Assembly (NCBI RefSeq): GCF_032854445.1
Contig: NC_088295.1
Span: forward strand, 68,245,249 to 68,305,248
Direction of reading: 5' to 3'
DNA length: 60,000 bases
From: Liolophura sinensis
Lineage: Eukaryota; Mollusca; Polyplacophora; Chitonida; Chitonidae
Shown one piece after another: positions 9,771 to 19,600 of this stretch (positions within the stretch are counted from its first letter, which is position 1; each line of letters opens with the position of its first letter). Both the position numbers and the translations under genes were made by a program. The notes below the pieces were generated by a model. The model made no database searches. It was not told the origin of the DNA and was given only the letters and a program-made list of their open reading frames with translations.

Positions 9771-10234
9771 CTACAACACGAAAGAAACGGACCTCATAAA
9801 CGGACGAATAACGAGCAAAAATACAACAAAAGCCGCGCCAAACCTAACGCATCTACATGCATGTTTTACATTACCCTATTTTTACGGCAAAGCTTCGATT
9901 AATTTTCTTGACAGTTGGCTGCCAAAACGAACTTATAGCAATACATGTAATCTGACAAACCTTGAACCGAGATGATGGAATTGAAGTGTTCCAAAATATT
10001 TGTAGTTACATGCGTTTTGATTTAAAACCGGCTAGGCGGTGTATAATATTTAGAAAATGACACATCTTCAAGTATTTCAAGAAAGAAGATGAGTTCTGAA
10101 CAAAGTACTAAAGCCTTCATATTATGACTGTAAACTTGTTACTTTTCAGACAGTATAAAGAGGATTAAATATTTGGTGGAGGCGAGGTTCGCTTTTGACT
10201 TTATGACAACATTGAATTTCTGATAGCCGCTTAC
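9771..10234 (-). other. last intron of the membrane-protein gene
   Basis: 464 bases between the donor AAG|GTAAGC (after 10235) and the acceptor TTGTAG (before 9770). The pyrimidine tract before the acceptor is short. No repeat was seen. Confidence 0.65.
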
Positions 10235-10382
10235 CTTTCCACAGCATACAACGCAAATGATTATGGAGCCAGTGAACATCAGGATCCAACTGATGATAAC
10301 TAGTGCGCAGGCTGTCCGCGCCAATGTGAACAGCTTGCTGATGGGGTCCGTACAGGGAGGGAGTCCGTGAGGCACTGTGCGA
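10235..10382 (-). CDS. exon: cysteine loop and fourth membrane helix
   Basis: The acceptor is TTTCAG|T (first exon base 10382), preceded by a TTTCCCTGTAG tract. The first base completes the TT left by the preceding exon to give Phe. Forty-nine codons follow. They start RTVPHGLPPCTDP (extracellular loop with one Cys), then KLFTLARTACALVIISWILM, and end GSIIICVVCCGK at donor AAG|GTAAGC. The hydrophobic core is long enough to span the membrane. The cysteines right after it (CVVCC) could be palmitoylated, which is inference. Confidence 0.78.
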
Positions 10383-11040
10383 CTGAAACTACAGGGAAAT
10401 TACTCACGGTGGGAACCCTAATTTACTTCACTAAACGCAAGAGAGATTCATTGAGGGTTTATTTAAGTTATTTTACAAATATTAAATCTTAATTTTTTTT
10501 TTCATATAACAAGCTAAAAAGAAGTCATTGTCAATAAACCAGGTTGAATTGGATTTTTTGATTGAATTTATTTTCAAACAATTTATTGAGAATGATGGTA
10601 CAACGTTTGAGGCATCTTTGAGGCACCTATTTAAGGTACCTGGTAAACATTAACGTTTAATGACATAAAAGTTAATATTTCCACAGTTGTGTGACAATCG
10701 CCGTTAAGTATATGTTTTCATATGTTCTCACACAGTCGGCGCGAGGTCCGTGCTTCATGCTTCTATGGACTGGGATTAGGAGATCGGCTTAAATACATGT
10801 TTGTATGTTACCTTAGATAAGGTATAAATAGAGTGATATATATTCATAAGCATGGTAGTGTTCAAACGCGTGACAATCACCATAAATTATAGTTCTTTGT
10901 TGATTGACTGGACTGACTAGTCTTTAAGGCTGGACTGAAGGAATTTTGACACATATATGGTACAGTATATGGTTCGAGCAAAAATCCGGTGCCCTGTATA
11001 TCTCCTGACTCAAAACCGCAGTCATATTAGCCATCGGTAT
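10383..11040 (-). other. intron 3 (downstream part), no feature recognised
   Basis: AT-rich intronic sequence between the tandem array and the next exon. It holds a short poly-T at 10493-10501 and near-duplicate ttgaggcatctttgaggcac words at about 10607-10630. Confidence 0.5.
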
Positions 11041-11044
11041 ATGT

Positions 11045-12410
11045 GTTTATAGGTATAGTTCACCTGATAAAAATGAGCTGCTGAGTGTGTATAGGTCTAT
11101 TCACATGATATATGAGCTGTTGAGTGTGTTTAGGTATATTCACATCGTATCTGAACAGTACGATGTGTATAGGCCTATTCACCTGATATATAAACTGTGG
11201 GATGTGTAAAGGCCCATTGGCATGATAAATGAACCGTTGGATATGTGTTGGTCTATTCACCTGATATATGAACTATCGAGTGTATGCGCGTCTATTCACC
11301 TGATATATGAACTATCCAGTGTGTGCTCGTCTATTCACCTGATATATGAACTATCGAGTGTATGCGCGTCTATTCACCTGATATATGAACTATCCAGTGT
11401 GTGCGCGTCTATTCACCTGATATATGAGCTATCGAGTGTGTGTGCGTCTATTCACCTGATATATGAGCTATCGAATGTGTGTGCGCCTATTCACCTGATA
11501 TATGAACTATCGAATGTGTGTGCGTCTATTCACCTGATATATGAACTATTGAGCGTGTGCGGGCCTGTTCACCTGATACATGAACTATCGAGTGTATGCG
11601 CGTCTATTCACCTGATATATGAACTATCCAGTGTGTGCTCGTCTATTCACCTGATATATGAACTATCGCGTGTATGCGCGTCTATTCACCTGATATATGA
11701 ACTATCCAGTGTGTGCTCGTCTATTCACCTGATATATGAACTATCGAGTGTATGCGCGTCTATTCACCTGATATATGAACTATCCAGTGTGTGCGCGTCT
11801 ATTCACCTGATATATGAGCTATCGAGTGTGTGTGCGCCTATTCACCTGATATATGAGCTATCGAATGTGTGTGCGTCTATTCACCTGATATATGAACTAT
11901 CGAATGTGTGTGCGTCTATTCACCTGATATATGAACTATTGAGCGTGTGCGGGCCTGTTCACCTGATACATGAACTATTGAGTGTGTGTGCGTCTATTCA
12001 CCTGATATATGAGCTATTAAGTGTGTACGCGTCTATTCACCTGATATATGAACTATCGCGTGTGTGCGCGTCTATTCACCTGATATATGAGCTATCGAGT
12101 GTGTGTGCGTCTATTCACCTGATATATGAGCTATCGAATGTGTGTGCGTCTATTCACCTGATATATGAACTATCGAATGTGTGTGCGTCTATTCACCTGA
12201 TATATGAACTATTGAGCGTGTGCGGGTCTGTTCATCTGATACATGAACCATTGAGTGTGTGTGCGTCTATTCACCTGATATATGAACTATCGAGTGTGTG
12301 TGTGTCTATTCACCTGATATATGAACTATTGAATGTGTGTGCGTCTATTCATCTGATATATGAACTGCTGGATGTGTGTGGGTCTATTCACTTGATATAT
12401 GAACTCTTAG
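11045..12410 (+). repeat. 39-bp tandem array with 10-unit higher-order repeat
   Basis: More than 30 units of 39 bases, each containing tctattcacctgatatatga and actatcgagtgtgtg or close variants. The first four or five units (11045-11220) are diverged; the rest are nearly uniform and in phase, giving one open frame from 11222 to 12481 with a repeating Cys-Ala-Ser-Ile-His-Leu pattern. Marker units with gagcgtgtgcggg start at 11551, 11941 and 12214, which are 390 (10 units) and 273 (7 units) bases apart and show higher-order duplication. The array lies wholly in intron 3 of the minus-strand gene and stops within a few bases of the splice donor at 12416. Confidence 0.95.
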
Positions 12411-12416
12411 ACTTAC

Positions 12417-12565
12417 AACGAGCATTCACACAGATTGTTGATTATATAGCAGTCTCGTATGTCTTCATCCACATGCAATAAGGCGTACAGCGCTATTGAT
12501 GCCACGATGGCGTAAATGGATTCGATCACCAGTGAAAGAATGCAAAATCCCATATATATTCCAAC
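12417..12565 (-). CDS. exon: third membrane helix and start of cysteine loop
   Basis: The acceptor has a strong tract (TTTTTGTTGTTTTAAG|GTT, first base 12565). The 49 codons plus two bases (phase 2) start VGIYMGFCILSLVIESIYAI and continue VASIALYALLHVDEDIRDCY. They end INNLCECS before donor GTT|GTAAGT. The helix spans about residues 4-31; the acidic and cysteine-bearing remainder begins the extracellular loop. Phases match the exons on both sides. Running through the donor would reach a stop two codons later, so splicing is needed. Confidence 0.78.
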
Positions 12566-12714
12566 CTTAAAACAACAAAAAGTAAATATAATGCATAATA
12601 AGGAGGTGCATTGTACTTCTGCCATAGAACAACTAAAAAACTAACATGCTGTTAAATATTTAACGGTGAAAAGTGAAAGAAATACATTATAACCAAAGCC
12701 ACCTCATGCTACAG
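12566..12714 (-). other. start of intron 2 acceptor region
   Basis: It holds the pyrimidine-rich tract upstream of the acceptor at 12566 (minus strand). Nothing else was recognised. Confidence 0.5.
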
Positions 12715-12960
12715 TCTGTTTCTTTTCGCCTATATTCAGCTCTCTTTAAAATCACTCATACTTACTACCAATGCAAACTCGCCTTTCAGTCAGACGTAAC
12801 ATATTATTGGACGTCCATATTATTGCAAGGAAAATGAAACGAAGAAAAGTTATTTTACTGCCTTTTCTATTTTATAATGTTACATCCCATAAACTTTGTT
12901 TCGACACCAGCAAGTTATTGCCTCGAATGACTTCATTCGCGGTGAACAAACTCCAGTCAG
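12715..12960 (+). repeat. interspersed repeat family R3, copy 2
   Basis: Collinear with 1168-1350: cgcctatattcagctctc, ctttaaaatcactcatac, gtccatattattgcaagg, aaaatgaaacgaagaaaag, tataatgttacatcc and cgacaccagcaagttattgc each have counterparts there. The open frame on the plus strand at 12771-13010 is not conserved in the other copies and is not treated as a gene. Confidence 0.6.
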
Positions 12961-13108
12961 TAACTAAGCTTTCATTGCTGTCTCCGCGAATAGGTTACGT
13001 TTCATTTTAACAGAAAAATTTCCTTACATCGAACTCTGAAGCAATATTGTCTTGATATCATATAGCTACAAGAGATAATATAAATTTCTATGGTTCAAAA
13101 CTGTTTTA

Positions 13109-13199
13109 AGTAGATGGGCCTTAGCGCGGCGCGGCATGACATGGGACAGTAGATGGGCCTTGTTTACCTTAGCACGGCACGGCATGACGTTGGGCGGTA
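13109..13199 (+). repeat. imperfect tandem duplication, two units
   Basis: agtagatgggcctt starts at 13109 and 13148. Each is followed by ttagcgcggcgcggcatgac or its variant ttagcacggcacggcatgac. The second copy carries a small insertion. Confidence 0.85.
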
Positions 13200-13606
13200 G
13201 ATTGATTTTAGAGATACATCGGGCAGCACGTTCAAACCCAGTCAAGAACAATGAATTTCCAGATTTCTGGCTATCCGTTATATGGCATTGGAGATAATAG
13301 GATACACAGGCAAACTATGACAAACCTATACATGTACGAACTGGTAACATTTTGATTACCAAATGGTTCTGAACTGAACGGTAACGGAAGGAAGGGGTCC
13401 TCACACAGTACCATTCAATTTTTCATGTTTAATTGGTAACATCCAGGCTTTTCAAAACAAATCTGTAACCAAGCTGTTACACAGTTGATAACAAATCAGT
13501 TACTGACTGAAACATCCGATCTGGAACTGTTCAGAAACCAACTGATACATGGCATGAATGATTGGTTATCAACTAACCTCTGCTAAACGGAGCAGTGCCA
13601 AGCTGT

Positions 13607-13785
13607 AACCGGTTAGTATTGCTTGGTGCTAACCAGTTAATAATGCTTGGTGCTAACCAGTTAGCATTATTTCTGCTAACCGGCTAGTATTCCTTGGTGC
13701 TAACCGGTTAGTATTACTTGGTGCTAACCGGTTAGTATTGCTTGTTGCTAACCGGTTAGTATTGCTTGTTGCTTACCGGTTAGTA
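13607..13785 (+). repeat. 24-bp tandem array of AACCGGTT palindromes
   Basis: Eight units at 24-base spacing (once 23). AACCGGTT is exact at 13607, 13702, 13726 and 13750. It appears as AACCAGTT at 13631 and 13655, AACCGGCT at 13678 and TACCGGTT at 13774. In the best units the palindrome extends to CTAACCGGTTAG, a perfect 12-base dyad. AACCGGTT is the textbook binding consensus of Grainyhead/CP2-family factors. Here that is inference, because a simple tandem repeat would also produce the pattern. The array lies in intron 2 of the membrane-protein gene. Confidence 0.85.
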
Positions 13786-13965
13786 CTGCATGCTTGGTAC
13801 TAGCCTGCGAATATTTGCCCGTGTGACCTTTGTTAAAGGTGCACATTTGGTGTGCATACCTGTACGTCACACGTGAGAAAGTTGGTCAGTAACTTGTCCA
13901 GAGTCGGCGTTTTTTCCCTAATAGTATACCATTTAGTTTTCCTGCATCCAGTAAAATGATCGCCT

Positions 13966-14018
13966 TGGTATGGGTGAAAAATTCTTGAGTATGGCGTTAA
14001 ACAAAAACTAGATAAATA
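13966..14018 (+). mobile_element. diverged SINE family 1 3' end
   Basis: ggtgaaaaattcttgagtat, ggcgttaaac and a gataaataa tail match the family 1 terminus in order. Confidence 0.6.
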
Positions 14019-14170
14019 ACACCGAGGTTAGAAATTCGTGAGTTTTATTTGTGCCCATAAGGATCTCTTTTTTTGTTACATTTTTACTAATCAAAGTTTC
14101 GTAGCATTGCTTCTCTATTGGGCGATATTTGGCTATCATAGACTTTGAATGATTACACAATAATTGTCAT

Positions 14171-14446
14171 AATTTATTTATTTATTTATTTGAATGTTGT
14201 TTTAAAAAAAGAATATTTCACCTATACGATGGAGGCCAGCATTATGGTGGCACAAATTCGGGCAGAGCACGACGGAAGCCCACGACCATCCGCAGGTCGC
14301 AGGAAGACCATCTCATGTTAACGTATTGGACCAGAGAGAATGTCAGCATGAGCTGGACTTGTACTCACGGAAATCTTTTTGGTGAGAAGCTGCTGAGACA
14401 GTGTAGCGTGCTGGCACGCCAACCAATCGGCTACGGAGGCCCCAAA
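14171..14446 (-). mobile_element. near full-length SINE family 1 (minus strand)
   Basis: The TTTA run at 14174-14191 is followed by a diverged body (atttcacctatacgatggag, gccagcattatggtgg, cgaccatccgcaggtcgc, catgagctggacttgtactc) and then the tRNA-like head, ending at ctacggaggcccc. The A-box region read on the minus strand (TAGCCGATTGGT) departs from consensus, so this copy is probably inactive for transcription. Confidence 0.85.
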
Positions 14447-14544
14447 TTATCACAATGACTCCATAGCTAATATACGTGAGGGAAAGACAGCCCAGGTCAA
14501 ACAAAATGACGTCACCAAGGGGTTTCTTCGATACTGTAAGCGTG

Positions 14545-14770
14545 GAGGATACTGTAAGTGCCTAACGTTTAACATTATAAAATAGAAAAAATGTTCTAAT
14601 TGCATTTTGTTTGGGAAAAACATGTAGTTCCAACATATCACTGAGCAGAGCTTGTCGTATCGTGTCACTGACTAAAAGCACCTTTACGGTGAGTAGAGGG
14701 GGCTTTTACAGAGCCGAATATAGGCGACGAATTAAAAGAAACGGACTACTGCATGTATATCTCGTAAACA
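14545..14770 (-). repeat. interspersed repeat family R3, copy 3 (inverted)
   Basis: Read on the minus strand it carries cgcctatattcggctctgta, then aaaatgcaattagaac, then tataatgttaaac, in the same order as the copies at 1168 and 12715. It adjoins the SINE at 14171-14446 but is separated from it by about 100 bases. Confidence 0.6.
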
Positions 14771-15320
14771 ATTCATAACAGATGTTAACATGGCTTAATT
14801 ACTTCCTCTTGTGAGGTTAAATCGCCTTTAACATGATTTCGACCACATCGTAACCAAATCACACTTAAGCTGCTCTTTATGCCAACATATTTACAGCCTT
14901 GTATCGCTGGATCGCTTTGATTAAGACACCAAACGTGTTACAGTACAATGCATCCAGTTACAGTACATTGACATCCTAGCTTAAAACATCATACTGATCA
15001 CCAAGAACCAAGCCCTGTTTTAAATTTTACGCACGACTCCAAAGGGAATTGAACCCGAATTTCCAGAATAAGGAATAAGATTGTCACAATGACTTTAATA
15101 TGATATATGATAATCTGAGAATATACATTCACAATCTCAAACAGTTCACCCAATCTTAGCAAACTAAGTTGAGCTATATATCTGAATCCTGACGAGGCGA
15201 CATTACTTTCCTATTTATTTATTTCATTGTTCTTTAAAGAGACTATCCCGGAGGTTCTTGGCAAAAATCAATAAGTTCAAATCCAATCAAACTGGTGAGA
15301 GATCAAAGGAATCTACAAAT
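14771..15320 (-). other. intron 2, no feature recognised
   Basis: Unique intronic sequence with a short TTTA run at about 15208-15222. No convincing exon was seen on either strand. Confidence 0.5.
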
Positions 15321-15324
15321 TCCA

Positions 15325-15475
15325 TGCCAATGGCCGGTTTTGACAGAAAAACACGTCTCACCCCTAGATCGCCGTCTGGCCAATGGCCGGTTTTGACAGA
15401 AAAACACGTCTCACCCCTAGATCGCCGGTTTTGATAGACAAACACGTCTCACCCCTAGATCGCCGTCCGACTTCC
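15325..15475 (+). repeat. tandem triplication (53- and 38-bp steps)
   Basis: The word ccggttttgacagaaaaaca recurs from 15334 and 15387, and as ccggttttgatagacaaaca from 15425. Each is followed by cgtctcacccctagatcgcc. Copy 3 lacks the gccgtctggccaatgg linker, which accounts for the shorter step. High identity suggests a recent origin. It ends 50 bases from the exon at 15526. Confidence 0.92.
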
Positions 15476-15525
15476 CTTAACATCTTACCATTCACTCACT
15501 CATTCATGCTTACTGAGTAACTTAC

Positions 15526-15582
15526 AACAAGCTTGTTCCGCACAAACGCAGCCACTAGACCGAGGATTCCGACACCAAATAT
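15526..15582 (-). CDS. exon: second membrane helix
   Basis: A 57-base exon between acceptor TTTGCAG|ATA (first base 15582) and donor GTT|GTAAGT (cut after 15526). Its 19 codons, phase 0 at both ends, are IFGVGILGLVAAFVRNKLV, which continues directly into VGIYMGFC of the next exon. Upstream in frame there is a stop six codons before the acceptor, so this is not an extended first exon. The small size and modest pyrimidine tract lower certainty. The in-frame junction and membrane-helix content support it. Confidence 0.66.
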
Positions 15583-15651
15583 CTGCAAACGAATGTATGA
15601 ATTGGTTTAACTTGGCCATATCGTGGCAAACATGAAAACGAACGAACAGAA

Positions 15652-15792
15652 TTATTTATTTATTTGATTGGTATTTACGCCGTACTCAAGAATATTTCAC
15701 TTATACGACCCTTATAATATTACTGTTGGATAAAACCAGACTAAACCCGGAGGAAACCCACGACCATCCGCCGGTTACGAACGGTTACGTTA
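15652..15792 (-). mobile_element. SINE family 1, 3' part
   Basis: A TTTA run, tttgattggtatttacgccg, tactcaagaatatttcactt and atacgac are followed by a diverged body with ggaggaaacccacgaccatc and cgccggttacg. Confidence 0.8.
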
Positions 15793-15849
15793 AAAATGTC
15801 GGTTGAGAATTTCCAGTAACTTCATGTACCTGATTTATCATGCGGTGGT

Positions 15850-15989
15850 TTATCTCATGCTGGCTTCCTTTGCGGTCGCACGTGGGAAGGTCTGCAAGCA
15901 ACCTGCCGTGGTCGTGGGTTTTCTCTGCGGGTTTCCTACCACCATAACGCTGGCCGCATCGTATAAGTGAAATATTCTTGAGTACGGCT
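15850..15989 (+). mobile_element. SINE family 1, 3' part, with microsatellite tail
   Basis: tctcatgctggcttcc, gtgggaaggtctgcaagcaa, cctgccgtggtcgtgggttt, accaccataacgctggccgc and gtataagtgaaatattcttg are in canonical order. At the position where the family normally reads ccaatcaaataaata, this copy runs into the CAAT microsatellite that follows. Confidence 0.85.
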
Positions 15990-16013
15990 TAGAATCAATC
16001 AATCAATCAATCG

Positions 16014-16097
<84 letters not shown>

Positions 16098-16099
16098 GT
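15990..16099 (+). repeat. (CAAT)n microsatellite grown from a SINE end
   Basis: About 27 tandem CAAT units with a single CGAT interruption near 16012. They begin exactly where the SINE terminus carries its own caatcaa. Confidence 0.97.
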
Positions 16100-16516
16100 T
16101 TTACCTTCTTTGAAAATATGATATAAATAATCTCGTAGTTATAGAACCTATTGCTTCTGCGTTCATTTCAGAGTAATTTTCTTTAGGCCACACTTCTCCC
16201 TTTACGTGACCTTTTGTTCTATATTATTCATATAAGTTTATTCGTCAAACCGTTTTTCTGCTTTAAATACATCTGTTTATGAATAATTTTGTCCAACTTT
16301 GGCACCGCTTTAATGAGGAAAGTGAATTGAAAAATATACAGCCTGGGTGACTGTTTAATTCGTTCGTTTACTGCTTTAAGTCTGCGTACAGAATCAGTTA
16401 CTGGTTAATAAGAGATTAACTGGATGGATTTTTTTGCTATGATGGATTGATTGGATGATTAATTTATTCTCCAAATGATTAGTCAGTTGGACCATGCAGT
16501 GAGCATTTAATGGTTT
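16100..16516 (-). other. intron 1 stretch, candidate place of a missing exon
   Basis: This is the only sizeable unique intronic stretch between the LINE and the exon at 15582. I looked for a minus-strand exon starting in phase 1 and ending in phase 0 and found none that I would defend. Confidence 0.35.
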
Positions 16517-16637
16517 CGTGTTCCAGTTTTGGTCGCTCCTCCCTTTTACTTCCTTTTCGTGTCTCAGTTTTGAACGCTCCTCCCATTTACTTCCCTTTCG
16601 TGTTTCAGTTTTGGTCGTTCCTCCCATTTACTTCCCT
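16517..16637 (+). repeat. 41-bp tandem repeat, three units
   Basis: cagttttggtcgctcctccc and its variants start at 16524, 16565 and 16606, each followed by a tttacttcc(c)tttcgtgt block. The array abuts the 3' end of the LINE. Confidence 0.9.
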
Positions 16638-19600
16638 TTAATTTAATTCTTAATTCTTTTAATTTAACGAGGATTTCGCACAGCCTAATGGCTACTACGG
16701 AGATCTCCTCAAAGCATCAATTAACAACATAATAGCTAACGAAGTACGTACATATAAATATGGGAATACATATTTCAGACAACAGAATTTAAGTTGAAAT
16801 AAATTAATTATTATTTACAACGTTAACATCGTTATTACCATTACCATGGTCATAAAACCTTTCTGCACCCTTAATAAATTTATGTACACATTGAAAAACA
16901 AGTTTATTATCTTCGTAATTTAGATCTTTAGAGCCAAACAAAAGTATATTACATATATATCGTGAACATTGTGAAATAAAAAACAGAATAATTTACACCG
17001 GGTGAAACAATTTGTGTGAGAGTATGTAGCATGCGCTTCCTATGGGTGCAAATTGAGAGCAAATAAAAAAAATAATGAAAAGTATCTTCACATGTATTAT
17101 TACAGTAATGGCAAGTAGTATCTTCCATAATATTATACTTAAAAAAAAGGTCTGCCCGAAGAGCGCTGTCTCATTCTCATTCTGCATTGCTGAACAGATG
17201 AAAAGTTGCTAAAGTCATTACATAACGATATAAAATCACTAGACGTAGTAGTAATTGGTGGAGATAGAAACTTTTTAAGTTCTTTAATTGAAGAATGGCG
17301 AAAATGTTTAGGTAAATTATTCCAGTCCTCAGTTGTTTTCGAGAAAAAAGGTTTTTTATTTTTTTTTTTTTTTAAGATTTGTATATACTGAGGCGGCATC
17401 TAAATATTCGTAAATTTTCATTATACCTTAAGTTATATATATTATACTCTGTTGATCGTCTTGCTAATAGGGACTGTAGGTAAGGCGGGGAAAGTCCATT
17501 TACAATTTTAAAGAATAGCAGAATCCTATGTTGTCTACGCTGAACATACAGTGGTGTCCAAATAAGTTCACTCAGCAGAGCTTTATCTGATGTACGACGC
17601 ATTTCGCTTATACAGAGCAAAGCTGCGTGCCGTTGAATATTTTCCAGTTTTTGAGAGTCCGCAATACTACAGTTATCATATGATATGTCGCCATACTCTA
17701 TTGTAGATGTAATGAAGCTATTGTATAAAGTTATCAAACACTTCCTTGTTAATATCCTCTTCACTCTATTTATAATACCTAATTTCTTATTACATTTATT
17801 TACGAGTGATCTTATATGTTCGTCGCATTTACCATCGTGCTGTAGAATGATACCAAGGTGTTCATGGTACTGGACGGTCTTCACTTCAATACCATCTAAA
17901 TACAGTTATGGGTACATCGGGTTCTTTTGTAAGGAAACAAGTAAGTATACAGTTTTCTGTGCATTTAATGTTATCAACCACTGTTTGGCCCATTGTGACA
18001 AGCGACCTAGATCTTGATTTATTTTATTTTCAGATGTAATAAACTCAGTCATCTTTTCGGACAAAGATGTATCATCAGCAAAAATACTGACATTACATTC
18101 AATGTTAACATTGATGTCATTAACAAAAATCAGGAAAATGCCCGGTTTCCACCCATCATAATGCTGACCGGCGTCGTACAAGTGAAACATTCTTGAGTAC
18201 GGCGTAAAACACCAATCAAATAAATAAATAAATAAAATCAAGGAAAGAAGCGGTCCTATAACAGAGTCTTATGAAACTCCACTTTGAATAGAATATATGT
18301 CTGAATCAACTCCGTTTATACAAACTTTAATTTTTCTATCAGATAAATAATTCTTACTCCATGTCAGTAATGGGTCCCCAACACCCATCTGTCTCAATTT
18401 AAACAAAAGACCCTCATGCCAGACTTTATGAAAAGCCCTGCTTACATCTAAGAAAACTAAACACGTATCATTACCATTATCCAGACTTCTGTATACATCG
18501 TGTACAATTTTAGTTAACTGACATATTGTTGAGTCGCCATGTTAAAATCCAGAATTATTCGATTTTAGAAGGTTATGGTTGATACAATATTCATACAAGT
18601 GCTTATATACTACTTTTTCTAGCACTTTAGAGAAAGAGGGCTGTAGAGAGACTGGTCTGTAACTTGACATATCATGTCTATCTCCCTTTTCAAAGACAGG
18701 GCATACTCTAGATAGTTTCCAAGCTGATGGAAAGACTCCTGACTGAAGTGAGAAATTTAATAGCTTAGTGAGGTAAGGCTATATTTTCCGCTGTATTTTT
18801 GAGCATGAAATTACTAATTCCATCAGTAACAGAAGCTTTCCTAATATTTGGTTTGGACAGAAAATCAGCTACTTCCCTTTCACTTGTTTGCATACAGTTA
18901 AGGCGTGCAGCAGTATAATAAGTCAATGGAGGTAAAACTGGTATTACTGACGGAAGAGTTGAATGGCTTACAAAAATCTAACGAACTCATTAGCTTTTTC
19001 AGTATCACTTGACACATTTTTATCGTTAGCGATTAAAGAAGGGACAGGTGGTTGCGCTTTGAACCCTGCAGAGATTTCATTACAGACCAATAAGACTGGG
19101 CATCTATACTGGGATTAGAAAGTTTTCTCTTTATTTTTTCACCATATCTTAATATTGCTTTTCTCTTAGTGGAATTAGCTTCACGCCTAGATATAAAAAA
19201 TCGAAATCTGTCTTCCTCTGACTTAAGCCTCTTAAATTTTTTGAAACATCTATTTCTTATTCGTAATTTATAACGAACATCATTTGCCATCCATGGTTTA
19301 TCCCTTGGTCGTATTGTTACCTGCTTGTTTGGTGTTGCTTCCCAACACAAGATAAAAAAAGATTGTTCCAAACATACAGTTTATCATCCATGTCATCGAA
19401 TATGTCACACGGCTTCCTAGGGAGTGGTAGAGATAATTGACTGAAGCTGTATTAAGTCAGTACATTTAAAATCCCATATGTGTCTTTTATACGCTTTTGG
19501 TTTATCATTTACCAGAATATTTAAGGTCAATATTAACAATGGTCAAGATTGACCATTGGTGAAGCTACTGCATATTCAGTTACATAACCCATACTACCTG

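Noticed and set aside
11222-12481. 419-residue open frame with a 13-residue repeat
   Set aside because: It is an in-phase 39-base minisatellite lying inside an intron of a gene on the opposite strand. The openness follows from the unit length being a multiple of three.
12771-13010. 79-residue plus-strand gene
   Set aside because: The segment belongs to repeat family R3 and the frame is not kept in the other copies.
16394-16627. 77-residue basic minus-strand frame
   Set aside because: Its N-terminal half is the 41-base tandem repeat and the rest has no recognisable content.
17685-18017. 110-residue plus-strand hydrophobic frame
   Set aside because: Antisense shadow of the LINE reverse transcriptase region.
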